From positions 1-28,097 of IMG/VR virus record IMGVR_UViG_3300042564_001377: 28,097 nt of DNA; one strand, written 5' to 3'. Shown one piece after another: positions 9,037-15,940 of the stretch. Both the position numbers and the translations under genes were made by a program. A model generated the notes under the pieces. It did not search any database. It was not told where the DNA came from and was given only the letters and a program-made list of their open reading frames with translations. Source of the DNA: a virus. Position 1 is the first letter of the stretch, and each line of letters opens with the position of its first letter.

Positions 9037-9471
9037 ATGGAAAAAATTACGTTAAGTCTTAACGACGCATTAGCTTTAGAAGCAGAATTAAATGGTATAG
9101 TAAACCAGCAGACACAAGAAGTTCTTTTTAAAGGACTTTTATCTGAAAAGATGAGTTTAAAGACCAAGTACTGGTTGACTAAGTTGTCTGATAAATTAAC
9201 TTCTGAGAAGAAAACTATTGACACATTAAGAGAAGAGTTAATTAAGAAACACGGAACAGAAGGTGAGAATGGAGCTATTTCTATTGTTGCCTTTGAAGAC
9301 AATGATAGAACAAAACCTACTAAGGAGTACATCTCTTTCATAAGCGAAGTAAATGCATTGTTAGCTGAAGAGAAGGAATTTGAATACAACCCATTGTCTC
9401 TTGAAGAATTAGAAGATATTTCCTCAGAAGGAAGATATAATTTAATCTTTAAATTAATTAAAGAAGATTAA
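9037..9471 (+). CDS. Small helical phage protein, unknown role
   Basis: This 144-residue, highly charged and mostly helical protein shows heptad-like periodicity over residues 40-75 (YWLTKLSDKLTSEKKTIDTL). A short beta segment follows near 85-95 and an acidic C-terminal helix that includes PLSLEELEDI. Proteins with this outline (helical hairpin, then a small beta stretch and a LSLEEL-type element) are common next to tail genes in phages and resemble DUF1617-like proteins. I cannot confirm membership. Its stop overlaps the start of the next small gene by one base (TAATG), so the two are probably translationally coupled. A tail-assembly accessory role is a guess. Confidence 0.75.
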   Translation: MEKITLSLNDALALEAELNGIVNQQTQEVLFKGLLSEKMSLKTKYWLTKLSDKLTSEKKTIDTLREELIKKHGTEGENGAISIVAFEDNDRTKPTKEYISFISEVNALLAEEKEFEYNPLSLEELEDISSEGRYNLIFKLIKED

Positions 9472-9596
9472 TGGATATTATTTCATTAGGTATTATATAT
9501 GGGGCGATTTGCATAGTAGCAGTCGCCCTTTTATCTTATAGGATTGTTAAGAATCCTGATGGAGAGACGTTTGCCTACAAAAAGGTTTTGAGGTAG
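9471..9596 (+). CDS. 41-residue single-pass membrane microprotein
   Basis: The ATG overlaps the stop of the preceding gene by one base (TAATG). The product starts with a hydrophobic segment (residues 4-22, including GIIYGAICIVAVALL) and ends with a short basic tail (YRIVKNPDGETFAYKKVLR). A single membrane span with a positive C-terminal tail fits a small phage membrane protein, perhaps linked to the lysis genes that follow. I recognise no family. Confidence 0.6.
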   Translation: MDIISLGIIYGAICIVAVALLSYRIVKNPDGETFAYKKVLR

Positions 9597-9617
9597 TATA
9601 AAAGACCACTATCTTTG
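9587..9617 (+). promoter_or_regulatory. Bacteroidota-type promoter for the lysis cassette
   Basis: TTTG at 9587-9590 is followed after 19 bases by TATCTTTG at 9610-9617, a consensus pair. The next ATG is at 9637. The -33 element lies inside the last codons of the preceding microprotein gene. Confidence 0.75.
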
Positions 9618-9636
9618 TTATAGATATCTTAGAAGA

Positions 9637-9927
9637 ATGGACAATACTATTGAGCAATTAAAAGCTTATTTATTCCCGACAGTAATTTCGATTATGTCGA
9701 TAATGATTTGGCACGACGTCAGTGAAATGAAAGCTGATATTAAGCAGTTAATAGTACAATCTAATGTAGATAAGACAAGGATAGATAACCTAGAGCGTCA
9801 AATCTACAAAACAGGATTAAGAGTACCAACCCCTCCTTCTAAGCTACCACTTCAGGTAGATATGCGTCAAGTAGTGGCAATTAAGCCAGATGAAGACGAC
9901 GAGAAATATCACTTGTACCATTTGTAA
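9637..9927 (+). CDS. Small coiled-coil membrane protein (lysis-associated)
   Basis: This 96-residue protein has a hydrophobic N-terminal span (about residues 10-25). A helical coiled-coil region follows (about 28-58, including VDKTRIDNLERQIYK), then a Pro-rich and acidic tail. The layout resembles small phage membrane proteins of the XhlA type or i-spanin-like proteins that accompany holins. It is the first gene after a consensus promoter and lies 35 bases before the holin candidate. The membrane/coiled-coil description is direct; the lysis role is inferred from the neighbours. Confidence 0.7.
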   Translation: MDNTIEQLKAYLFPTVISIMSIMIWHDVSEMKADIKQLIVQSNVDKTRIDNLERQIYKTGLRVPTPPSKLPLQVDMRQVVAIKPDEDDEKYHLYHL

Positions 9928-9962
9928 TATCAAGCATTTATATACCTAACTCACTAAAAATT

Positions 9963-10253
9963 ATGTCTTTCATTTCTTCCCTTTTCCGCGATGACAATGA
10001 TATAAACGAAAAGTCAGTCCTTGGCTTCTTGTCATTCGCTATCTTATTCATCTATGGTGTTGTAGATGTAGTTACAGGATATTTTGGTCAACAGTTCGTT
10101 ATCGAACCAATTATCTTAGAAGTATTCGCTGCTTTAACATTCGGCTGTTTTGGTATCTCATCTTACGAGAAAGTTCAAAACCGTAAGACAGATGCTGAAC
10201 GCGAAAAGAACTTACCTGGAGGCTTAGACCCTCTACCAGAAGATGAAGGTTAA
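9963..10253 (+). CDS. Holin-like protein with two membrane spans
   Basis: The 96-residue protein has two predicted transmembrane segments (about residues 18-40 and 47-67). A charged C-terminal tail contains SSYEKVQNRKTDAEREK and ends in acidic residues. Size, topology and position two genes upstream of an endolysin fit a holin that permeabilises the inner membrane for lysin release. The N-terminus is short and polar. The gene overlaps the next gene by 11 bases. Holins diverge too much for a family call by eye, so the function is inferred from topology and context. Confidence 0.7.
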   Translation: MSFISSLFRDDNDINEKSVLGFLSFAILFIYGVVDVVTGYFGQQFVIEPIILEVFAALTFGCFGISSYEKVQNRKTDAEREKNLPGGLDPLPEDEG

Positions 10254-10848
10254 TATAGCCCTATTCGTGTGTTGTATGATTGCTATCTTCTATGCTTACA
10301 CAAAGCATATGGAAGCAGGAGAGGCTCGCCCTAATGACACACTAGTTGTACACGATACAGCTTGGCAGAAATACGATTCATTGATAGTTAAAAAAGTTCC
10401 TGTGCCTTACGAGGTTATTGTGGAGGTTGCATCTAAACCAGAAATGTTGCCTGACACAAACTATGCTAAATTAAAGCAGCAGTATATGGCGTTATTGCAA
10501 CTCTATCTAAATAAGATGGTCTACCACGATACTATTCGCGTAGGAACATATGGATACATTGCGTTATTAGACTCAGTAAAAGAAAACAAGATAGCATACA
10601 GAAGAACGCGTGATAATTTCGATATACCAGTTGTTAAAGAAACTAAAACTATTACTAAGTATGCACCACCTACGCGTAACCTATTTATTGGAGGAGGCAT
10701 TGTCGTTAACAACACTATTGGGATAAGAGGTGCTGAGGCAGGAATGATATTTAAAACAAAAAAAGACCAGTTGTATAACGTTAAAGCGTCCGTTGATTTA
10801 GACGGTAAAGTTATGTACGGCGTTGGTTATTATTATAAACTAAAATAA
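10243..10848 (+). CDS. Membrane-anchored periplasmic protein, possible spanin-like role
   Basis: This 201-residue protein has an N-terminal membrane anchor (about residues 4-19, with no clear cleavage site). A charged periplasmic region follows, with helical and short beta parts. The C-terminal 60 residues alternate polar and hydrophobic positions with repeated Gly (FIGGGIVVNN, GVGYYYKLK) and end in aromatic residues, much like strands of an outer-membrane protein. It overlaps the holin-like gene by 11 bases, as spanin genes often overlap their neighbours. It may correspond to the DUF6808-type proteins seen in Bacteroidota phages, which is from memory. Linking the inner and outer membrane during lysis is a reasonable inference but not shown. 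Confidence 0.65.
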   Translation: MKVNIALFVCCMIAIFYAYTKHMEAGEARPNDTLVVHDTAWQKYDSLIVKKVPVPYEVIVEVASKPEMLPDTNYAKLKQQYMALLQLYLNKMVYHDTIRVGTYGYIALLDSVKENKIAYRRTRDNFDIPVVKETKTITKYAPPTRNLFIGGGIVVNNTIGIRGAEAGMIFKTKKDQLYNVKASVDLDGKVMYGVGYYYKLK

Positions 10849-10849
10849 A

Positions 10850-11026
10850 ATGTATTTAATCAGATGTATTAAAGCGTTGTTCACTGCGAAGAAAAAAGTA
10901 GCAGTAGCAGTTGAGAAGACTCAAGACGCTGTAGTAGAAATTAAAGATGTGGTAGCGGAAGCTATTGCAGAAGTTGCTGTACCAACTCCTAAGAAGAAGA
11001 AGTATTACGCTAAAAAGAAAAAATAG
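10850..11026 (+). CDS. 58-residue Lys/Ala/Val-rich small protein
   Basis: ATG at 10850 directly follows the previous stop and TAG ends at 11026, one base before the endolysin start. The product begins with a short hydrophobic stretch (MYLIRCIKALF). A long amphipathic helix of Ala, Val, Glu and Lys follows, with a very basic end (KKKKYYAKKKK). It could lie on a membrane surface or bind nucleic acid. No family is recognised. The spacing and codon pattern support a real gene inside the lysis operon. Confidence 0.6.
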   Translation: MYLIRCIKALFTAKKKVAVAVEKTQDAVVEIKDVVAEAIAEVAVPTPKKKKYYAKKKK

Positions 11027-11027
11027 T

Positions 11028-11954
11028 ATGCTATTAAAAGTAGGTTCAACAGGGGAAGATGTGACTAAGCTACAAGTTAAGCTTGGCGTAGACCCTATTG
11101 GCAAGTTTGGTCCTAAGACAGAGGCAGCTGTCAAAGGTTGGCAGTCTGCCCACGGTTTGACGCCAGATGGAATTGTAGGAGATGCGACGTGGGCGAAGAT
11201 GTTTGCTCCAGTTACAGCGCCTCCTACGGCTCATACAGTTGTTAATACTCCCACTTCATTTACTCCAATTGCAACACCTCCTACAGGCTATACAGTAGTA
11301 ATAGATACTCCTGCATCATTTGCGCCACCTGCACCAAGTGTAAGCTTGCCAGTATTTAAACTAGACGCTCTTAAAGGACACGTTCCTCAAGCTGTTATTG
11401 ATGCAATTCCTGATACAGCAGCTCGTTTTGGAATTACAACTCCATTAAGATTAGCGCATTTTTTGGCACAGTGTGGTCATGAGTCTGGTGGCTTTAGAGC
11501 TACACAGGAGAATTTAAATTACTCGGCAAAAGGCTTATGCGGAATCTTCCGTAAGTATTTCCCTAGCGTAACTGTTGCAATGCAATACGAACGCAAACCA
11601 GAAAAGATTGCTAACCGTGTTTATGCATCTCGTATGGGTAATGGTAACGAAGCATCTGGTGAAGGATGGAAATATCGTGGTAGAGGCTATATCCAATTGA
11701 CTGGTAAGGAAAACTACAAAGCATTTGATGCTACTGTTCCTGAAGATATTACATCTAATCCAGACTTAGTAGCAACTAAATATGCTCTAGCCTCCGCAGC
11801 ATTTTTCTTTAAGAAGAATGGCTTATGGGCTATCTGTGATAGGGGTGCTGATATGGGTACAGTTACAGCTGTAACTAAACGTGTAAACGGCGGGACTATT
11901 GGTTTAGCAGACCGTCAAAAACATTTTAACGAGTTTTATCATTTATTAGCATAA
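11028..11954 (+). CDS. Endolysin: peptidoglycan-binding domain plus GH19 lysozyme/chitinase-type domain
   Basis: This 308-residue enzyme cleaves the peptidoglycan sugar backbone at lysis. Residues 1-60 form a PG_binding_1 domain (VGSTGEDVTKLQVKLG, then GPKTEAAVKGWQ and DGIVGDATW). A Pro/Thr linker (61-108) contains two copies of a TPPT-TVV-TPxSF unit. The GH19 catalytic domain fills the rest, with the general-acid candidate E152 in QCGHESGGF and a second conserved acid E212 in GEGWKYRGRGYIQLTG. I choose the ATG at 11028 because it begins the binding domain exactly and lies one base after the preceding stop. An in-frame upstream ATG at 10965 would add a Lys/Arg-rich leader inside the previous gene. 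No signal peptide is present, so export depends on the holin. Confidence 0.93.
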   Translation: MLLKVGSTGEDVTKLQVKLGVDPIGKFGPKTEAAVKGWQSAHGLTPDGIVGDATWAKMFAPVTAPPTAHTVVNTPTSFTPIATPPTGYTVVIDTPASFAPPAPSVSLPVFKLDALKGHVPQAVIDAIPDTAARFGITTPLRLAHFLAQCGHESGGFRATQENLNYSAKGLCGIFRKYFPSVTVAMQYERKPEKIANRVYASRMGNGNEASGEGWKYRGRGYIQLTGKENYKAFDATVPEDITSNPDLVATKYALASAAFFFKKNGLWAICDRGADMGTVTAVTKRVNGGTIGLADRQKHFNEFYHLLA

Positions 11955-12079
11955 TGGCAAAGCAAAAACCATCATCGGAGAACAAAAAGGTTGTATTTGG
12001 TGTACGTCGTAATGGCAAGCACAAGAAGACAAATGGTCCCAAAGAAAGCCCATCTAAACCCTCGCGCGGGCAAGGATAA
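11954..12079 (+). CDS. 41-residue basic small protein
   Basis: The ATG overlaps the endolysin stop by one base (TAATG). The product is strongly basic with little hydrophobic content: FGVRRNGKHKKTNGPKE in the middle and PSRGQG at the end. Small proteins with a similar pattern of RRxGKxKK, GPK and RGQG occur beside lysis genes in other Bacteroidota phages as I recall. The role is unknown; nucleic-acid binding or a disordered virion peptide are possibilities. The close packing argues that it is a true gene. Confidence 0.6.
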   Translation: MAKQKPSSENKKVVFGVRRNGKHKKTNGPKESPSKPSRGQG

Positions 12080-12081
12080 TT

Positions 12082-12540
12082 ATGAGACTATTGCTTAGCA
12101 TATTGTTATTTTGGTTTATGCGACCACAAGAAATAACTGTAGCATCTGTACAGAATAATGTACAGATTGGCGCTCTTGCTGGCAATAGAAACTTAGAGTT
12201 TGGTGTGAAGAATATGTTAGAGGAGTTCTTGCAAGAAGCAGGACACGATATATCCGATGGCGCACCAACTCAGATTAAGGTAGAGATTCTTTATTTAGAC
12301 GTATTAAAAACTCAATCTAACCTGTCAGTATTCCACAATAATAAGGAAGCTGTAGTTATTAGAATGAGAGGTAGATTAATACAGGATGGCAAGGTTAAGA
12401 AGACCGTTATCGTAGAGGAGCAAGCAGAAGAAGTTTCAATGTCTGCATTGTTAATTGACGAGGGCGGTAAGTTTAATCAAACCAACCTAAGTAGCGCATT
12501 AAAGAAATCTTGTAACACCTTAATCACTAAGCTATTATAA
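12082..12540 (+). CDS. Predicted exported protein, CsgG-module partner
   Basis: This 152-residue protein begins with a basic-hydrophobic N-terminus (MRLLLSILLFWFM) that can act as a signal sequence or anchor. A compact alpha/beta domain follows. Its alternation of strands (IKVEILYLDVL, AVVIRMRGRLI, KKTVIVEEQ) and a C-terminal helix (SSALKKSCNTLITKLL) recalls periplasmic lipoprotein folds of the YajG/LptE or ABC-auxiliary kind, although no lipobox cysteine is present. It starts three bases after the preceding stop, and its last base is the first base of the next gene's start codon (TAATG). It therefore belongs to the envelope-protein block. The function is unknown. Confidence 0.7.
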   Translation: MRLLLSILLFWFMRPQEITVASVQNNVQIGALAGNRNLEFGVKNMLEEFLQEAGHDISDGAPTQIKVEILYLDVLKTQSNLSVFHNNKEAVVIRMRGRLIQDGKVKKTVIVEEQAEEVSMSALLIDEGGKFNQTNLSSALKKSCNTLITKLL

Positions 12541-14315
12541 TGAAAAAACTATTCTTTACCCTTGCAGCAATTCTGCTGCTTACCTACAGCACATCTGCTC
12601 AAACAGTTAAGTTAAGTTTGCAAAATGCAAACACTAATACTAATGTCAATGGCGCTGTAATTAATAAGGGAGACGAGTTTCTTGTAACTGTGATGGCAGA
12701 CGGGAACGGAAACACTTCTACTCGCGCTTTATACTTTGACTTTGAATATCAGAATACCGCATTCCAATTTATAAGCGTTAATCATACTGGCACAGGAGGG
12801 AACGGAGGCATCATTCCTTATGGTTCACAAATATCAATGGACTATCAGGATTATCCAGGCTATAACTACAACAAGACTACCCAGAACACAACTGATAATG
12901 GGAACACTAACTACTACAATTCTCAATACAACTACACTCAGGGCGGCTCTAAGTCAATTCTTCGTGTATACCTTAACTGGTCTGTAGCGTCAGGTGGTTT
13001 AGGTAAAGATAGGCTACTTGTTCTTAAGTTTAAATTAAAGACAGATGCTCCTGGATACGCTTGGAATCCAATTGCAATGAACTTTGCAGCAGCGTTCAAT
13101 CAGAACGGAACTAGCGGAGCTACATTAATGACAACGCCTCTTACAAGCGTTATTATGCTAGACCCAACTGCTACTAAGTATGTTACAGCAAGCATTGATT
13201 ACAACGCAAATACGGACGCTCAGTCACTGACTAGAATTGCCTTTACAGATAGCGTTAGAAACACAGTGTACCTAGTAGACGCACTATCTGACGGGACAAT
13301 TCCTGTTGACCAAAATCAACTGCAACCTAATACTGTTTACCACGTTAGGACATTGTTTAATATGGACAGCATTAAAGACCTATACGCGGCAGCAGTTACT
13401 GTCTCTGACTACACAACTGCGCAGGCTGAGTTTGTCACACAGAACTTAGATGGAACATTCAAGAATCAAAATATCATTACAGGTATGGGATATCTTGCTG
13501 CCAACGTGAATAATAACAAGAACTTTGATGGAGGCGACTTAGTCAAGTTGTTTGCGCAGGTATCGGGTGTAGAGTCATTGTTTACCCTGCCAACTAACTA
13601 TGCAGCAGGAACAGATATGTATGCAAGTGTACCTACGTTTACTGATTCTACTTTTAATGCATTAACTGCAGCTAATTGGAAGGACGTAAGTAGAAACTAT
13701 GTTCGCTTTAAGACAGCTGAGATTGGAAAGAACCTTCCGTTAAAAATCAAGTTTGTTATCCCAGGCGATATCAATAGAAGTCACAGCTCACAAGTTGTTA
13801 TTGGCAACTCAATAGCTACTAATGCAGTACCTAGCTTAAAGAAAAACTTAGCTAGAACAAAAACTGCTAACTTATTAATTAACACTCCTCAGTTTGTACC
13901 ATCTATTAATGTCACAATTCTTGGAAAAACTGTGACAAGCAACAGTTTTGAGATACCTGTTAAAGTAAATACAGGAGCAAGTAATGTTGCAGCACTCCAA
14001 TTTGAGTTCGTTTATGACCCAACAAAAGTTAAATTTGTAGAGCTGTTAAATGAGCTACCTAATACTTGGTATACCTTTGTAGATAATAAGGCAGGACGTG
14101 TAAGATTTGGGGCATTAGACAAGGAGTTAAAGAATCCAGTAACAGGTGAGCTTACGCCATTTAAGTTAAAGTTTGAAACCATTGGTAATGGAGCTGATAT
14201 TAACTCAGTAATACGCGTGTCTCCTAATATGGATGCGGCATCTAAGACAGGATATCAACTAGGAATTAATTTAAACCTAGAGGTTATAAAATTAACGGGA
14301 ATAAATAATTTTTAA
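12540..14315 (+). CDS. Secreted protein with two cohesin-like domains and a dockerin-like segment
   Basis: The 591-residue product has a clear signal peptide (residues 1-20, ending STSAQ). Residues 22-195 resemble a cohesin-type beta-sandwich (DEFLVTVMADGN, ALYFDFEYQNTAFQFISV, LLVLKFKLKT) with a Gly/Asn/Tyr-rich insertion. A middle region carries two dockerin-like stretches, near 283-300 and at 317-345. The second contains ANVNNNKNFDGGDLVKLF, whose spaced Asn/Asp residues look like a calcium loop. A third acidic GDIN occurs near 410. Residues 454-591 form a second cohesin-like domain (FEIPVKVNTG, ALQFEFVYDPTKVKFVEL, LTPFKLKFETIG). Cohesins and dockerins bind each other in cellulosomes and in some bacterial surface proteins. 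In a phage it may be a surface or envelope scaffold. Domain calls are by eye and need profile search. Confidence 0.8.
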   Translation: MKKLFFTLAAILLLTYSTSAQTVKLSLQNANTNTNVNGAVINKGDEFLVTVMADGNGNTSTRALYFDFEYQNTAFQFISVNHTGTGGNGGIIPYGSQISMDYQDYPGYNYNKTTQNTTDNGNTNYYNSQYNYTQGGSKSILRVYLNWSVASGGLGKDRLLVLKFKLKTDAPGYAWNPIAMNFAAAFNQNGTSGATLMTTPLTSVIMLDPTATKYVTASIDYNANTDAQSLTRIAFTDSVRNTVYLVDALSDGTIPVDQNQLQPNTVYHVRTLFNMDSIKDLYAAAVTVSDYTTAQAEFVTQNLDGTFKNQNIITGMGYLAANVNNNKNFDGGDLVKLFAQVSGVESLFTLPTNYAAGTDMYASVPTFTDSTFNALTAANWKDVSRNYVRFKTAEIGKNLPLKIKFVIPGDINRSHSSQVVIGNSIATNAVPSLKKNLARTKTANLLINTPQFVPSINVTILGKTVTSNSFEIPVKVNTGASNVAALQFEFVYDPTKVKFVELLNELPNTWYTFVDNKAGRVRFGALDKELKNPVTGELTPFKLKFETIGNGADINSVIRVSPNMDAASKTGYQLGINLNLEVIKLTGINNF

Positions 14316-14321
14316 GTTAAA

Positions 14322-14675
14322 ATGAAGAAGACGATAGCATTTTTGTTGATAGTGATGCTGGCAGCTTGCCAAGATATAGAGACATTAGAAAAAGAAGTTA
14401 GCTTAGGCGTAGCTCCATCTGCAACAGATATTACTAGTATAGTAGTAGAAGGTAAGCAGGCAACTATTGTAGCTAATACAGTTGTAGGAGCCAAGTATTC
14501 TATTCAGGTGTACAAGTTCGGAAAAACCGAACCAGTGCGAACGGTTGGCTTTACAGCAACGTCTGTAGCTACAATAAAAAGTATCCAGTTGGATACAATT
14601 TCCCGTGGGTTATATGACCTTACATTAACAGATGTATCGGGCGTAACAATTAAAAAACCTTTAATAATTAATTAG
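14322..14675 (+). CDS. Small lipoprotein
   Basis: The 117-residue protein has a typical lipoprotein signal: MKK, a hydrophobic core and the lipobox LAAC with Cys16 as the lipidated residue. Acidic residues follow the cysteine (QDIETLEKE), which in Bacteroidota can favour outer-membrane or surface export. The mature part is a single beta-rich domain of about 90 residues with short strands (ITSIVVEG, ATIVANT, YSIQVYKFG, GLYDLTLTD), like a small Ig-type or fibronectin-like sandwich. It follows the cohesin-like gene by six bases. It could anchor other members of the block at the outer membrane or act as a phage-encoded exclusion lipoprotein. Both ideas are inference. Confidence 0.75.
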   Translation: MKKTIAFLLIVMLAACQDIETLEKEVSLGVAPSATDITSIVVEGKQATIVANTVVGAKYSIQVYKFGKTEPVRTVGFTATSVATIKSIQLDTISRGLYDLTLTDVSGVTIKKPLIIN

Positions 14676-14677
14676 CT

Positions 14678-14824
14678 ATGATAACATTTGCTAATGGTAT
14701 ATCAATAGGGAATAACCCCTCAATAACAAAGACTAATGTAGGTGTTAGAATAACTAACGACTTAGGATTAAATATAGAATTGTCCAACGAAATTTGGCAA
14801 TCATTAACTAAAAACAAAAAATAA
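14678..14824 (+). CDS. 48-residue microprotein
   Basis: The gene starts two bases after the lipoprotein stop and ends one base before the next start. The product has no signal or membrane segment. It appears to be a small beta-rich chain (FANGISIG, VGVRITNDLGLNIELS) ending in a short Lys-rich tail. No relative is recognised. The exact packing between two genes supports it. Confidence 0.5.
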   Translation: MITFANGISIGNNPSITKTNVGVRITNDLGLNIELSNEIWQSLTKNKK

Positions 14825-14825
14825 G

Positions 14826-15134
14826 ATGGCAGAAGAATCAGAAAACTCAGGCGGCTCATTAAAGAGTATCCTTATCGGACTAGCAAGTACAATTGCACTA
14901 GGTGTAGGCGGATTTATGACAAAACAATTAACAGGAGAAGAAGAAGCAGCAGCTGCACCAGCGGCAGTAACAGCTCCAGCTCCTGTAATTAACATTACAA
15001 CCAATAACACTCAGCAGCAAAAGCAAGCGGCATCTGCAGGCGGCACAAGAGTTGTTGAGCGGGTTGTAGAAAAACCAGCAGCACCTAAGAAGAAGACTGA
15101 GAAAGAGGCGCTTGCGGAGGAACCAAAATGGTAA
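14826..15134 (+). CDS. Single-pass membrane protein with Ala/Pro-rich tail
   Basis: The 102-residue protein has a short acidic N-terminus, one Gly/Ala-rich membrane segment (about residues 13-32, SILIGLASTIALGVGGFM), then a flexible run of Glu, Ala and Pro (about 38-52). A Gln/Asn stretch follows, and then a basic-acidic tail with KPAAPKKKTEKEA. The long disordered tail after one inner-membrane span is what a periplasm-spanning linker or a TonB/spanin-like tether would have. No known family motif is seen. Its stop codon lies inside the next small gene (7-base overlap), so the genes are likely co-translated. Confidence 0.65.
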   Translation: MAEESENSGGSLKSILIGLASTIALGVGGFMTKQLTGEEEAAAAPAAVTAPAPVINITTNNTQQQKQAASAGGTRVVERVVEKPAAPKKKTEKEALAEEPKW

Positions 15135-15232
15135 AATTAAGTAGTATTACTACTAATAATAACAAAAATACAAACCAATATTGGCGGGTAAATGATAATT
15201 ATCCAAACCAATGGTTTGCATTACTAATATAA
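15128..15232 (+). CDS. 34-residue microprotein
   Basis: ATG at 15128 overlaps the end of the previous gene by 7 bases, and the stop lies three bases before the CsgG-family gene. The peptide is rich in Asn and Thr, with two tryptophans and a hydrophobic end (NQWFALLI). Nothing recognisable is seen. Support is mainly that it fills a gap otherwise empty in a tightly packed operon. Confidence 0.4.
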   Translation: MVKLSSITTNNNKNTNQYWRVNDNYPNQWFALLI

Positions 15233-15235
15233 ACT

Positions 15236-15940
15236 ATGAAGAAAATATTAATCCTATTACTAGCTTCATTTGGAGCAACCGCCCAAGTAGCCTCTGTCAA
15301 AACAGAAGCCTATACAGCTTCGTTTGAGAAGAAGATTAATATCGATTCATTAATGGACTATGATGGTCCGAAGATTCCTATTCAGCTATTGTCTTTAGGT
15401 ATCAACGAGGAGGTTTACGCGGCGTATCCTGAGCTAAAAGACAAGCGTGTGGGTCTTGGTGTCACTAACATTGTTATCGAGTTCCTAGAGGAAACTAATC
15501 GCTTCACGTTTACTGAAGACAAAGCTGAGATTAAGAACAGAATGGTAAAGCAATTCCAAGCCTCACAGGCTGGAATCTCTGAGAACAAGTTAGACGGTAG
15601 AGGTAAGATTAAGTTAGCTCAGTTTTTTTGTTACATCGAATGTTACGACTTCTCGATTAGTGAAGATGAATCCATTTCAATTAAAGGAGATACAAAACAA
15701 ACTGTAGTAACAAGACTAGGCTTACAAGTTAAGTTTGTTAACGCAGAGACAGGAGAGTTCTTTACAGGTTCAGGATTAGGTGAAGCTAAAACTACGCGCG
15801 AAGCAACATTAATGAATGATGGAAACTTTGCGGAGGTTAAATTTAATCAGTCTACTATTGGTACAACCACAAAGAAAGCCTTAGAAAATGCTGCCGCAAA
15901 GATTATTGTTCGAATGATTAAAAAGAAAATATTCAAGTGA
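15236..15940 (+). CDS. CsgG-family exported protein (curli secretion channel-like domain)
   Basis: The 234-residue protein starts with a cleavable signal peptide (1-17, ending GATAQ). Residues 72-230 follow the CsgG domain order: VGLGVTNIVIEFLEETNRF (family nucleotide-like fold start), IKNRMVKQFQASQAG, then KLAQFFCYIECYDF. After these come VVTRLGLQVKFVNAETGEF and a C-terminal helix KALENAAAKIIVRMI. In bacteria CsgG makes an outer-membrane ring that exports curli subunits. Two differences stand out. There is no lipobox cysteine, and the stretch between ECYDF and VVTRL (residues 139-156) is short and charged, so the usual pore-forming hairpin may be reduced. It may form a periplasmic ring rather than a channel. 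Its TGA overlaps the GTG start of the next gene. Confidence 0.8.
   Translation: MKKILILLLASFGATAQVASVKTEAYTASFEKKINIDSLMDYDGPKIPIQLLSLGINEEVYAAYPELKDKRVGLGVTNIVIEFLEETNRFTFTEDKAEIKNRMVKQFQASQAGISENKLDGRGKIKLAQFFCYIECYDFSISEDESISIKGDTKQTVVTRLGLQVKFVNAETGEFFTGSGLGEAKTTREATLMNDGNFAEVKFNQSTIGTTTKKALENAAAKIIVRMIKKKIFK

Noticed and set aside
9015-9389. Long open frame on the minus strand opposite the gene at 9037
   Set aside because: It is fully antisense to a well-packed plus-strand gene, has no promoter and lacks any recognisable domain. All other genes are on the plus strand.
10965-11027. Longer endolysin starting at ATG 10965
   Set aside because: It would overlap the 58-codon gene and add a Lys/Arg-rich leader before the peptidoglycan-binding domain. 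ATG 11028 fits the domain boundary and operon spacing.
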